Below are positions 11,493-24,678 of a stretch of 64,000 nucleotides of DNA, in pieces. How positions within the stretch are numbered: position 1 is the first letter of the stretch; each line of letters begins with the position of its first letter. A program made the translations under genes and the position numbers. Below the pieces are notes generated by a model. It worked only from the letters and a program-made list of their open reading frames with translations. It was not told where the DNA came from and did not search any database. This DNA comes from Circinella minor (taxonomy: Eukaryota; Mucoromycota; Mucoromycetes; Mucorales; Lichtheimiaceae): assembly GCA_016758965.1 (NCBI GenBank), contig JAEPRB010000133.1, positions 29,620 to 93,619 on the forward strand. Direction: 5' to 3'.

Positions 11493-12435
11493 CAAAAAGC
11501 TACAAAAAACAATTTATTGGAAAAGGATATTTATGCTACATATTTATATTTATACATATGTTGATTAGACCGGATTCGAGTTTAATGATAATGAAATCAC
11601 CAAATTAAAAAGTGTTTTTGATACCATGGCAGAAGGTCAAAATACACTTGCTGTTGCTACGTTACGGAGTATTTTGAACAAAGCTCACACTACATTAGAT
11701 CAGCAATTAGATGAACGAGTAAGTATTTTTTTTCAATTAAATTGGCATAATAAAAATAAACGGATAATAAAAAATTACTCATTTACCTTACATAATAGTT
11801 GAGTAAGATTAAAGATCCTATGCGCTTTGATGATTTTTTACAAATTATTGAACAGGTAAAGAAAAAAAATCGGTATTTATCGTGATGGTCAACTAAAGCA
11901 TTAAATCAATTTAATTCACTCTCTTCCATTGCTAAAAATATTTTATGCATAGCAACGAATGCAAAATCCAGAAGAAGGTTTAAAAAGAGTATTTACTATG
12001 TTGGATAAAGACAATAAAGGTTTGATCAATGGTGAAGATTTACGCCAAGGCTTACTAAACTTTGGTAAAAAAAAAAAATTTCTTCTACTTTTATTTTATA
12101 TGTGTACGTAAACATAATATCCATAAATTTATCGCCTATTTATTTATTTTTATATATTGTATGCAGGTGAGACAGTGACAGAAGATGATATACAACGCAT
12201 GCTACGATCAGCTGATGTAGATGGTGATGGGATGATTAATTATGAGGAGTTTGTCAAGATTTTAGTATGTTAATTTTTTTTCTTTTATTATGTATATAGT
12301 AATAAAAGATAATATATATATATAGGAGGACAGAAGAAGAGACTAATACATAAGTATATAAAAATATATCTTTTTACTCAATTTCAACTTTTTTACATAT
12401 TATAGACACCTTCCAGAGTCAATGGTCAAAAATAA
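11449..12435 (+). CDS. EF-hand calcium-binding protein, calmodulin/centrin type
   Basis: Exons 11569-11718, 11799-11855, 11953-12064 and 12167-12264 join cleanly. I place the start codon at 11449-11451 as an ATG-only first exon (intron 11452-11568), which gives [11 protein letters not shown], close to the usual calmodulin N-terminus; this start is a guess. The last exon is either 12406-12435 (ends TPSRVNGQK, total 149 aa) or 12471-12551 (ends in a KKKGASC-containing tail, total 166 aa). EF1 and EF2 are degenerate. EF3 is [12 protein letters not shown] (Asp instead of Glu at loop position 12) and EF4 is [12 protein letters not shown], canonical. It should bind calcium mainly through its C-terminal lobe. 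Centrin, calmodulin-like and divergent-calmodulin identities are all possible. Confidence 0.75.
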
Positions 12436-12551
12436 TCCGAAAAATGAAAATGTCTTTTTTTTCTATGCAGGATAGTAATCAAAAAAAGAAAGGTGCCTCG
12501 TGCTTTTGGAATGTGTACCCTTTCAAAATCAACTATCTCTGTTTTTTTTAA

Positions 12552-13268
12552 AAAAAAAAAAGAAAATCCATATTATATAATACTATCGTCATTTATCATC
12601 GATCTTCCTAGAAAGACAAAAAAAAAGGGGGAGGTCGGGGTTGTTTGGTAAACGATCGCCAACACAGTTTCACTCGCGCAATTATATAATAAATACAAAA
12701 AAAAACTAGCATTGCATATACATAAAATTGAATTTAATAAAATTGAGAGCTTATATAAAATCCCAAAAATAAAATAAAATAAAATAAAAGCAAAAATAAT
12801 AAAGTTTTTTTCTGCTGGAATGGATGAGTAAAAAAAAAAAGTACATAGGAGGGTAAAAGGAACTAGGTAGATGAAAGTGGAAAGAAGAAAAGATATAAAA
12901 AAGCGGTGTAATGCATGCTTTTGGGTATTTGAAAGCGAAGAAAAAATTATTACAGCAGGAAGTTTAATACCCTTTTTTTGTGGTTTTTTGCAAGTGTAAA
13001 AATGTGTTAATATGTGTTAATATGTGTTGCTGGATATGTTGATAAAAGAGATGTAGTACATATATATATATGTATGTATGTTTGTATATATTTTTGAATT
13101 TTTTAAAAGAGAAGGGTTTGTGCAAAAAAAAATACTATTGATGCTTTTTTTTATGTGTAAAAAAAAACTTGAAAGAAAGCTGCTTATGTGTATATAAGAA
13201 AGAAAAACAGAAAATGTGTGTATGTGTGTGTGCGTGTATTATAAAAAGAAATATAATATCCTCTTCTT
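12552..13268. other. convergent 3' flanks of the EF-hand and APSES genes
   Basis: AT-rich with A-runs and a GT-rich patch near 13215-13235. The two genes converge here; no further gene seen. Confidence 0.6.
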
Positions 13269-15440
13269 TTATGGATTTGCTACACCACCTGTTGAATTAA
13301 CATGTCTGCTAGGTCCTTGATCACCTTGTTGATGATAAAGATGATATCCAGAAAGATTACTTGTATTATTACTACCGCCTGAATAACCTGACACTAATCC
13401 TCCAATAGGTGCTGAAGAATCATGTACACTACTAGAGCCGCTACGATAATCAAAATTATACATATCACTACTTCCACCCGTCGTATTACTTGTGGATGAT
13501 GATGAATTTACATGATTATTGTTATTATTTGTTGGATGATATTCTCCGACGGATCGAAGTCCTAGTTCATTATTATGATGGTAATTTATGCATTAATCTC
13601 TTTGTTTTTGTGTTTTCTTGCATGCTTTGTTGTTACACACATAAACAATATGTACATAAATTTACACATATACACATGTATTTCTAATAACATATAAACT
13701 ATTATTTACCTTGTGGAGGTTGGAACGCATGCGATGGAGACATTTGTTGTTGTTGTGAGGATAAAGAAGGTGGAGATGATATATGATGATGACTTAAAGG
13801 CTGTCGAAACGCACCACCTGTAGTTGAACCAGTTGCTATTCCGGAAGCAGTAGAAAATCCACTGTCTATGCGACTTCCTGCAGTACTGGTCGTTGGAGCT
13901 GCAGGAGTGAGACCGGTCATGCTTGCAGCTGCTGCAGCTGCCACTGCACCGTGGTTATGGTGGGTATGATGTATCGGCGATGCGTATAGATAGCTACTTG
14001 GATTATCCACAAAAAGTGGGTGTAAAATATCTACAATTTTATACTGTGTAGCGAGTGTTTTTGCACGAGCAAACGTAATCCTTAATTTTTCAAACAAGTG
14101 AAGAAGTTAATAAAAAAATATTTGATTAAGGAAAGTGGAAGAAGAAATATATAATAATAATAACTTACCACACACCTTTAAGGTGCATAGCACCCACCTT
14201 GACAACTACGCGGCCTTTTTCATTTTTTAAAATACCATCGCGTTTACCTCGAGACATGCCAGCAACATTAAGTAATTTGGTACCGTTGATCATGTCATTG
14301 TCTGAATTATAAAACCCCCACCCAAAAAAAAAATTAATATATATTTTCTCTCGCCACCCAAAATTTACACACGCATAATTGGTGAAAAAAATAATATACT
14401 ACTTTACCATGTCTCCTAGCAACACATATACCATTAGCATCAACTTGATAACAGATGGTTCCTTCGTCTTCCCATAATGTTGTAGTCAATTTAGGACGGG
14501 GTATAATAGGTGGTCGTGGGGAAGAATGAACTGAAAAGCTAGGTAAACCTGCTGGACCATAGGAATAGCTACTACCAGTATTACTGCCATACCCCAAACT
14601 ATTTGCTGAATGGCGTCTATTAGCAGAATAAGGATGGTAAAGATGTTGTCGACCACTATCTGTATTATGACTATTATACGGGCCTCCACCTCCTCCATTA
14701 CCTCCTGCCACATTACTTGTGCTAGTTACAGACACGGGGGCTATTGTATTGCCTGCGGATGCAGGTGCTGATGGTGGTGGAGCTGCAAAATAACTGCTGC
14801 CGCTGTTGCTTGACGTATTATTATTATTATTATGATTAATATTAATATTATTACTATTATTGTTGTGATTGTTGGAAGAGGAAGACGATGATGAAGTAGG
14901 ATAAGAAAGTGCTGATACACCCGTTGGTGTAGGTAAATTTGTCGGTAAATGATCGGTATCATTGTTGTTGTTGCTACTATAATCTCGAGAGGAAGGAAAT
15001 GACGAATCATTATGTTGTTGATGTTGCCAAGTTCGATGTATAGGTGCTTCATATTGATTGTCATTACTATTGTTTCGTTCATTATTCAATAAACCTGGAA
15101 ACGTTGTTCTTGAATTATGAGGTGATGGACCTCCTCCAGTAGCGACCGACGCTGATTCGTTGATATTATTACTATTAATGCTGTTGTTAATAGTAGAATA
15201 CCCATCATTTGGACCATTATTACCCGAGTATTTTTGATAATACGATGGTGGCATGGATGTAGGTCTTGCTAGTGGATGGTGTTGTAGTTGATCATGTGAA
15301 GATGACTTGTTGTTGCCACTTTGATTCATATTGTTGACTGATGAAGCAGATGGTAAAGTGGTTGGAATGTTGTTACCAGTATTATTTCCGTATGAATGAG
15401 TAGACGTTTGCGGTGAAGTATAAGTTGAATGCTGATACAT
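13269..15440 (-). CDS. APSES-domain transcription factor, StuA/Efg1 type (609 aa)
   Basis: Minus-strand exons 15440-14408, 14301-14169, 14080-13710 and 13561-13269 join in phase (1, 2, 1) to 609 residues. The APSES DNA-binding domain spans about residues 319-423. Visible motifs are [22 protein letters not shown], here split as [12 protein letters not shown] and [10 protein letters not shown], then [20 protein letters not shown], then [11 protein letters not shown] and [15 protein letters not shown]. All introns fall inside or just after this domain. Long Asn/Ser/His/Gly-rich disordered segments flank it. Known family members (StuA, Efg1, Phd1/Sok2) control hyphal growth, conidiation and dimorphism in the nucleus. 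The subfamily call is firm from the [13 protein letters not shown] signature; the exact orthologue name is not. Confidence 0.92.
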
Positions 15441-18400
15441 TGAAAAAGAATAATAAAAAAGGTTTGGGCTTCTAGTTTCTTTTTTTTTTGTTTTTTGTAG
15501 TTTCGGAAAACTTGTAAAGATATTTTTTTTTTGTAGTCGTTACTATTATTTGGCACCTATATAAATCCCAACAAGAGAAGCGTGAGGTAGAGGAAAGTAG
15601 AAAGATAGAGGTGTATCAAGAAGAAAAAAAACAGGGAATAAACCACGAGATTAGTAAAAATGGTATATATTATATAGCGCTATTATGTTTTATATGGTAA
15701 AAATAAAATAAAATAAAAAAGAGAAAGAGAAAGAAAAATAAAAATAAAATTTGAGTTGATCCCAGTATAAGGAATTAACTGTATCAAAAAAGGGGAGGGT
15801 AGGAGCAAGCAGGAGGGAAAAATGAAGATAGAGAGAGAGAGAGAGGAGATCAAAGTGTTATAAGCAACAGCATCTGTATGAGTGTGGTCATATATATACA
15901 TTTACATTACTGTATATGTACGTGTTATTATTATTTGCCACATAAACACATAAACACACATCCACGTATTGCATTACCTTCCTCTTTTTTTACTTTCTTT
16001 CTCTCTTCCTCTCTCTCATCTTCTAGTTTTCTATTTATTTAAATTAAGATATAATAATAAAAAAGAAGAAAAGACTATTTCAGAGCATATGAAAGGAACA
16101 GTTGGAAAAAAAATTAGTTTACTTACAGTGTATTGTTGAAATTGTTGTATGTATATAAAAAAAATAAATACGAACTGCTTTTTTTTTTTTGTTTTCTTTT
16201 TAGGATTGTCGATCTGTAAACTTCGAATTATATATTAAAATAGATAATAGTAGCTGTGTGTTGAGGTTGATTGATGTTTTAATAACTCGAAACTTATTTG
16301 ACAAAATAAAAAAAAAATAAAAAAAAGATTTGAACTCGGGGCACTATGGTTTTTTTTTTTTTTTTTTTTTTTTTTGGTTGCTGTTTTGTTACTGTCTGCG
16401 AATGCGCAATGTATCTTTCGGTTCCTCTTGTGGATTATATACAACAAAATTTAAGATATATAAATATAAAATATAAAAAAAAAAAATAAGAAAGGAAGAA
16501 AGCAAATAATAAAAATTTGAGTTTATACTTTCACAACAATGAAAAAAAAAAGAAAAAATAAACAAAAAAAAAGAAAAGGAAAAAAGTTCGGAAAGTTGAA
16601 AGTAATGTGTCTGCGTATGTGTATGTGCTATAAAACTATAAATATATTATGTTTTATGTTAAAAAAAAAGAGGGGCTGGCGGGAAACAATTATATGTATA
16701 CACTACGCCTCACGTCTTGAAGGAATTAGTGGTTTCTTTTTTTTTTTTTTTTTGCTTATACGTATATCTGTTTTTGTAAGTGAATAGTTATCGAAAGGGA
16801 GGAAGAAAAGGAAATGAGATAGAGGAAGGGGGTTAGGTCAACTTGTTTTGAATCAAAGAAAGACTTGGCGGGGTAAGGGTATTTGGGGGGAGGTTACTTT
16901 GTATATGTTGTGATATGTAAAATAATAATTTTTGGATGGAGATACCAGAAAAAGAGACAAAGGAAAAAAAACGGAATCGACAAAGAAAGGGAGCCGACTT
17001 ACCTTTCTTTAAGAACGCGAAAGTTTAATAACACACCAACCAAAAAAAAACGGATTAAGAATAAAAAAAAAATTGAGTTAAGAGGCACCAAAAAAAAATA
17101 GGAGCTTGCTTGAAAGAAAAAGAGAAGAAAGTAATAATAATATTTAATAATAAATAATTGGATGAAGAGAAAATGACCAGTGACTCTGTTGCTATTCTTA
17201 TCATGTGGATGATGTGATGATGATGATATTGATGCAGGCAAAGAATAATCAAGTAGTGAATAATAATAATAGTAGTAGCAGTATTAATAGTGTTACTATA
17301 CAACTACTTATAACAATAACAACTTGGTTCTAGTATTTACGACAATAATAATGATGACAAAATATGAACATCAGAGATTGGTTAAAATGGTTATATTACT
17401 CAAAGGACAATGGGAACAATGAACCTTTTTTTTTACTTTATAACATATACACTCTTATACATCACTCTTTCCTTCTTTTTCTTTAATAAACTTATAAAAT
17501 AATTATTCGGTATTTTTTACATTTTACATTCTTTAAATGATGATTCAATTGGTTTTTGGTTTTATTTTTCATTATTATTCTTCTTCTTCCTTCTACATAA
17601 ATGTTTATCAAATGAAACTTTTTAATTTTTTTATGTTACTCTTTTTTTTTGTCTTCGTACATACATTGGGTCCTTGCATGGGGGGGTAAAAGAAAAAGAA
17701 AGTGTAGGAGAAAGAAAGAAAGGGGGGAGGGGTTGAAGAAAGATTATCACCTTTTTCGGGGGAGTGTGCCTGATAATAGAAGAGTAGTGTTTTGCTTAAA
17801 GGCGGTCGAGGAGTTTCTATAAAACAGGGGGTGTGGGTCGATGTGGGTGCGTGTAAATGTATAGTGAGAGGTTTTATTGGACAAGTAAAAAAAGGAGTGC
17901 ATAAATAAGTCAATTGAAGTCCATAGAACAACTTGCATATAGTCGAAAATAATGATAATAAGTCAATACATCACAATTCTTCGGTTTTGCTTTTTGATGG
18001 TAAGTGAAAAAAAAATAGGATGATTATTGGTAACCAAACAACAATAATAATAACGTATATTAAACTTTTTGAGATATAAAATGAAGAAGAAAAGGTAATT
18101 ATATATGCACGATTATGCATCGTGTGTATAATCGATTATAATGTATGCACATGTAAGCCATCATTATCATCGTAATAAACCACATTGGTTTATGCTTGTT
18201 ATTTTACTTTTCTTTACTTGTCAGATAATCATCATTATTAAGACTTTTTCTAACAGTTTTCTTCCTTCCTTTCTCACCTAGTTATCTCCTCTTTGCAAAA
18301 TTGACAAGTATCTATTTGATCTATATGTCATAGTAATATGGTACACAAATTTAAAATTTGTAATTGTGATAGTAATGATATTTTGATTGATCATTCTTAT

Positions 18401-21400
18401 ATTCCTTTCATTACCCCATCTCACCCCCGAAGCCCTTCTTTTTAGTTAGTTTCGCTTTACCCCACTCCTTTATACGCAGGTTATCTAAATGTATGTATGT
18501 CACAATAAAGTACATTAATCATAGCATACTGATACATGTATACATATGCAAATAAAAGAACAAACTTGAATATAGATTAACCGGATGAAATAATAGACAT
18601 GATAGTTTTTAATAGTAACAATAGACTTATTTAGCAGAAGCCATTGATAAGAAACTTTTATTTTCCAACCATATGCTTTTTGTTCTTGATCACTTTATGC
18701 AGGGATTTTTTCGTTCTATGCTCTTTTTTATAATATATAATTTTCAGTATCATAGTATGTACTGTAAATGAACATACATAAAAAAAATAAACAATTACGA
18801 TAAATGTTGATATTGATTGAATCATATATTTAGACATTAATATCACTAAAAAAAACGAATGTCGACAGTCACATTATTGATTCAAAGAAGAAGAAACACG
18901 TTACATTTGGTATTAAAGTTCAACTGCAAGCAGGTCATTTGGATCAGTTTATTTTATTGTTTATTATGTTGCGTATCATGCCAACAACAATGAACTCAGG
19001 TCTGGAGATCAGATATTTGTTCTCTTGATTGATTGTGTACTCACATTATGTATATGTTGTGTAATAGAGAAAAGAAAGGATTACGAGGAGAGAAATGAAT
19101 ATGAAGGTAATATAAAGTAATCAGGGCAGGCCACTACATCACCCACTATATATTGATACCGACTAAATATGCATTATATATTGTAACATTTCAAATGCAC
19201 TATTTTTCCCATCATTGTTGTTGTTATTGTTACTAATGGTTAAACAATAATTTTTATTACTTGACAACCAAGAAAGAAAATAAAATTGAAGATCATTATT
19301 TGTTTTTGTTTTTTTTGTTTTTTTTTTACACACATATACATTGTATATTTCCGGTCATTTAGAAATGGCGGGTTTACTTCTCGTGTTCTTGGACAAGGAG
19401 GTTAAACTGCTACAGAGATTCATGCGGGGTGATGATTTGGTTTTTTTTTCGAAAACCTTATCCCCCCCCCCCTTTTCTTAGTTCTCTTTACTTCCCCTCC
19501 CCTTTCCCCTTAAAAAAGATCGAAAAAACTCAGTGCGCACGACGTACTTAAAATATCAATCGTCGGGACAAACCTTAATAAAGAATACTTATATCGCCTC
19601 ATTTTTTTTTTGGTTTTTTTTTTCGGCATGTTTAGGGCTCACAATAAAAATATTAGATATTATATATTATTGTTTTTTTATCAATTACTTGAAAATTGTA
19701 TATAAAGCTATAGTGGTTATGTTTTAAATTCTGATAAACTATTTAATCAACAAGAATGGGGTTTTTTCACCGATAATAGTTTATATGATATAAAACAAAA
19801 AGTTGATTTTATGAATGATAAAATTGATTAATGACCATGATGCAAATGACACCATAATCCTTTATTATTCATTCTTATTTGGTTTTTTGTTATCTTTCAT
19901 TTTCTAAATTATATATTTAACTATTATATCTTAATCACTTTATTATCATTATTATGTCTATCATTACTGATCAAAGAGTGTTTTTTTCTTTAATTTTCTG
20001 CCAAGACCAGTATTAAAGGCTTTTTTTTTTACTTTTTTTTTATCAACCTGCATGATTTATCAAGTTGGTTCTTTTTCATGCATCCTAAAAAAATAAGATT
20101 CATAAAGTGGCGGAGTGAGATTTGAAAAAAATCGTGGGTTTGTGCAGGTTGAGTGGTTTATTATATATTATCAAACAAAATTACCAGAAAAGATTTATGT
20201 CCGATCCTTTAATACTGGAAGAACAAGTTTTTTTTTTATTCTTGCAGTTTCACACGTACATGCAGGTGCAAGTTTCATATTACTATTTTAATTATTTATT
20301 TGCTCAAGGAAGGTTTTTTTTACATTAGAAAGCATAAAAAAATATAAAACTAGTTCCTGTTCATTAATGCGAGAGAAGCGTAATTTATTATTTTCATTCA
20401 CTGCTTCAAAAAAATAACAGAAATTCCTTGGCAGATTGAATATAAGAAATAACTATATACACCATGTGAAGTGCCGAAGTTTGCGTGTGTTGTAGTGGAT
20501 TTTCACTCCTCTTTTCTTTTTTTTGTTCTCTCCTTCTCCCCCACGTATACCCTGAAATTATCTGGGCTATACATTACTTATAAAAAGGAAACCGGTGGTA
20601 TAGTAATATAAATGCATGAAGATAACGACTACATAGATGATGAAAAGAGTTACATATTTTTGTTTTTGTTATGATTATAGTAATCTATACGAGAACTTCT
20701 CTTTTCAGCAGAAATCAATATACATCATTAAGCTGTGCGAATAAAATACACACATACATACATTATACTAAAAGAAAATCATGATTATCAGTACAATAGG
20801 AGAATTGTTATTTATACTCTCTATACTATAATATAAAATAGACTTTTTTTTATTAATAGAGCTCTGCATTTTAAAGGTTGCTACCAATGAAGAAAATAAT
20901 TTCTCTTTTACAGCGGCATCTAGTTTAACAGCTACTACTATTAAGCTATCTAACATTAACCAATTGTCTCATATAACCAACTACCGCCAAGAACATAGGG
21001 GATCTATTGCTTGTGCATCTCTCTTTTACTACTATTAATAATGAATGATAGTAAGGGCTTATCAAAAATAAATAAAGTGAGAAAAAGAAGATAAATTTAT
21101 CAAGATGACATGAAAGAAAAAATAAAAGCAATCCATTTCTATATTATATGATAGTTTGTACTATGAAGCTTAATCTTTTTCTGAAACGAATAATATTAGT
21201 ATTGTCTACTGTTGCTTTCAAAAGAAGATGATTACTATTGTCATATCTCTTCTTACTTCTACTGCTATAATAATAGTTATTGTCTTCAATGTTTAATTTT
21301 TTTTCGGTCTGAGAAAGTTTTTAAAAAATAGTCAATTTCTATTATCATATATGACCATTTATTAGGAATTCATCTATAGTAATAATGGATGCAAAAATGT

Positions 21401-23273
21401 TTTGCTTATATCTACTAATACATGTTTTTTCATATTATTTTTTCAAAGCTTCTTTTTTTTTCCAATCCTCTACTACTACATGTTAATTATTGTACCAATT
21501 ATGATGGTGCCATTTTCACACATACTAAATATTCTTAACTTATTATCAAGAAACCGTAACAATGTGCAAAATTATATTATAAATGCAAGGAAACTCCTGT
21601 TTCTCCTTTCACATATGTAGATCTCCATAGTTACCAATTTTTTCTGATACATAGTTGATAGCTCTCGAACATCTATAACTCTTTTCCTTGGATGATGCAC
21701 CATTTTTTAAGAAAAGTAAATGAAAATAAAGTTAACTTCTGAATTATTTTAAAATTCTACAACACGAATTATAAATAACATTCATATCTGCAATGCAACT
21801 CAAAAAACCAAGTGACCAGTCCCATAGCAACAACGACACATAATTAGTATTGCTATGACATTACGCTTTTAATAAATGACTGATATTCACAAACGTTTCA
21901 CTTCATTAAAAACGTGTTTTTAGTTTATGCATACCAAAATTTAAATTTATTTGATATATTAAAATTAATAATTAATCGTCGTATTGTCTTTATCATTATT
22001 ATTTCGTGGAAATTCGTATAACAAAAGAAAAAATTTGTTTATTAAACAAACTTTTGATATTATGGTTATCAAAACATAATACAACTCTTTTGAGGGATTC
22101 CGCTATCATATATTTAATTTCGAATCTTATTATATCGCTCCCAATAGATTACAGATGTAAAAATAGAAAACTGAGCCAGTATTGTTGTCAAAGAAAATCA
22201 ATTAGTTGAGATTACATTCATGCCTTTCTTTTTTCGTTGATAAACCCAGGGGGGGAGAATGGTCGGGAGGGAATAAGCTTGTTTTCTTTTTTTAGTTTGA
22301 CTTGCTAACATATTTTTGATGATATTAATTAGTATTAATAGAGCTCTTTATTTTATATATATGTTGTGTGCATAAGTCCATAAACAGAATTTTTTTAGCA
22401 TCGAAAACGGTCAGGACCTTTTTTTTTAATAATATATATATAAAGTTGTCAGAGAAATTATACTGTCCTCGCGGCACACTAAAAAAAATGCGAGAATAAC
22501 ATGGTGTATGAAAGGAGCATCCGCGGAGCATATTTTTAGACAAGTTCTATACTACAAAGCTTTTTAAGTCAGGGGGAGGAGTAGACATGTGAGAATGCGT
22601 GAAAATCATTATCCAAACTAATTCGGAGGTTAACTTTTAATTACCCGCTTTTCTGTCTTCATTTGTAAAAAATTTAGATAACAACTAAAAGAGATAAGAA
22701 TTCTTTAAACTTGCCTATGATTTGATTGATAAAGATGTTTGGTATTTCTTTTCGTTTCATGATAAGTAAAACGATGAAGTACTACACAAGATAGACATTT
22801 ACAAAGTATTTCTTTTTTTATATTTTTCTCTTCTCTAAAAGTGTACATTTCGTGTATGGGTAAAATCTGTCAATCTTTTTTTTTCTTTGCAAATCCAAAT
22901 GAAGTTCCATTCCGACAATCCAAAGAATTACAAAGATACAGCGACTCATATTGCAGAAAAAAAAAACTATCCCACGGCTTCCGCTCTGACCGGAATGTGA
23001 TAATAGTATGCACGGACTCCCAAAAAAAAAAGCACTGCGCACGCAATTGATATCTGATATAATAAAAAAAATTTTGTTTTATTTTTAATCTATAATAATA
23101 GATGATCTAAAATAGTATGATTTAAAACATAAAAAATGGGAATTGTAATAATGCATGGTTGTGATGATGAATTGTAAGGAAGGGATTTTCTTCGTTGATA
23201 AGAAAAAAAAATGTATACATGTTATTAAAAATGAAGAAATGAATAAAGATGATAGTTATTAATATATAGTACG

Positions 23274-23304
<31 letters not shown>

Positions 23305-23449
23305 ATGTGTAAAAAATGGCTAAGAATTATTAATGAATGATTATGGGAGATAGTAACAAGTTGGAAAAAAAAAGATTTTTTTTTTGTTATATGGCGGGTA
23401 TATTTAAATAGTAAAAAGATCTTGGTGCACCAGTAAAGAATTTTTTTTT
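15441..23449. other. 8-kb gene desert; the first part is probably APSES leader/promoter
   Basis: No gene recognised. On the minus strand two perfect GTAAGT donors occur upstream of the APSES gene (17002-16997 after AAAG, and 16126-16121), suggesting spliced 5' leader exons reaching about 17 kb. Microsatellites include (GA)n near 15831-15843 and (AT)n/(GT)n at about 23276-23302, plus many poly-A/T runs. A 37-codon ATG frame at 19365 has no support. Confidence 0.5.
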
Positions 23450-23599
23450 TTACTTTGTCTTGTTAAAGTAGAGAACATCATTCTTGCATTCTTGTGCATA
23501 TGTATAAATCAAAGCACCTGCAGTAGTAGTAAGGGCTAATTTCTTCCCAACTTGAGTAGCAGAAGTACCAGTAGCGAAACGGAAAATACGGCTATACAT
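23450..23599 (-). CDS. 49-residue protein, probably mitochondrial inner membrane
   Basis: ATG at 23599 after an AT-rich leader (acaagaATG); stop at 23450-23452. The N-terminus MYSRIFRFATGTSATQVGKK is basic and amphipathic with no acid residue, like a mitochondrial presequence. It is followed by one hydrophobic segment (LALTTTAGALIYTYA) and a short charged tail. A longer open frame to 23833 is AT-driven text and is not used. The size and layout resemble small accessory subunits of respiratory complexes or ATP synthase, but I cannot assign it to one. Confidence 0.6.
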   Translation of the reverse strand: MYSRIFRFATGTSATQVGKKLALTTTAGALIYTYAQECKNDVLYFNKTK

Positions 23600-24678
23600 T
23601 CTTGTTATATGTGTTGTATAAAATGGAAAAAGAAAAAAAAAAGATTTCTTAGGTTTGAGGAGAAATTTGTTGATAGTAATTATTTTTTTTAAAACAAAAA
23701 AAGATTGGTCCTCTTTATATATGCTGAATTTTTTTTTAAAAAAAATTTGATATACTGGGAAACCGCGGGTAATTTCAAACCATTTTTTCAAAAGATCAAC
23801 GATCGCCCGCGGAAGTGTGCACGTTTGCACCATGGTGACTCACCAAAGAGCATAAAACTACAAAGGGAAAATCCCAAAAATAGTTGTCAAAATTAATAAA
23901 AATGATTGGAACAATTTTACAAAGACAAAAAAAAAAATCTCTCCGTCTTTGGTAATTAGCCCGACTTTTGGTTGTTGTTTTTTTAGCCCTAGAACTTGTC
24001 GGGTAATTTTTTTTTAACTTTTGACAGGCAACCGAAAAAATAGAAAGATGGGATTTAAAGGTTTAAGAGAAAGTTTTTTGGTTTGGAGAAAAGAATCTCA
24101 CTACTAATATATAGTAGTCATTTAATAATATTATAGTAATTAATTCGTCCGCTATAACAAATTCTCCCCCACACATTATTTATGATTGGTAGGTTCTTAT
24201 AATATCATCAACATATCAGTGAAAATCAAAAGAAAGAGAATAAAGTTATGAATAATTTTACTTATCAAATAGATCAAAAGAGAGTTATAGTTTATAAGAG
24301 TATAAAAGCAACATTTATTTATTATGATAAGTTTGGTTTAATTGATTTTTACTGTTTATTTATTATATATCTGCATCATAATCAAGTAAAGTTATGCCTG
24401 TTCTTATAAGTGGAAACCTCTTTCCCCTTCCCTCCCCCCTTAATTTTTTTTCTTGGCTCTTTTCTTCTTTGCCACTCATAAATTTGTTTTTAATGTCACT
24501 ATTTACTCTCATAAACAAGAAATTCGTACAGATATAAAAACTAGAGTTGATATTTTACATTTCTTTCTTCTCTTTTCTTTTTTTTTTATATTATATTTTC
24601 TTTACTACTTTATTCTTCTACTACTTCTTTAAGGACAATAAGAATAAAACCCAACTTTTCCCGTTTTTTCTTTTTATT
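23600..24678. other. intergenic, divergent promoters
   Basis: Between the 49-residue gene (minus) and the arrestin gene (plus). A GC-richer patch near 23760-23850 (ccgcgg, gatcgcccgcgg) is probably upstream regulatory DNA. The end nearest the arrestin gene is pyrimidine-rich. No other gene seen. Confidence 0.5.

Noticed and set aside
11226..11564. 112-codon plus-strand ORF with poly-Lys
   Set aside because: Poly-Lys is the A-run of the first EF-hand intron; the rest is AT-driven text without domain.
14486..15082. Minus-strand ORFs rich in Ile/Met/His
   Set aside because: Frame shadows of the Asn/Ser/His-rich repeats of the APSES gene.
19365..19480. Short ATG frame (MAGLLLVFLDKEVKLLQ) in the desert
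   Set aside because: Ends in a homopolymer C run, no homology or splice support.
23705..23896. Plus-strand ORF in the 49-residue gene's promoter
   Set aside because: No ATG in a good context and no recognisable content; overlaps likely regulatory DNA.
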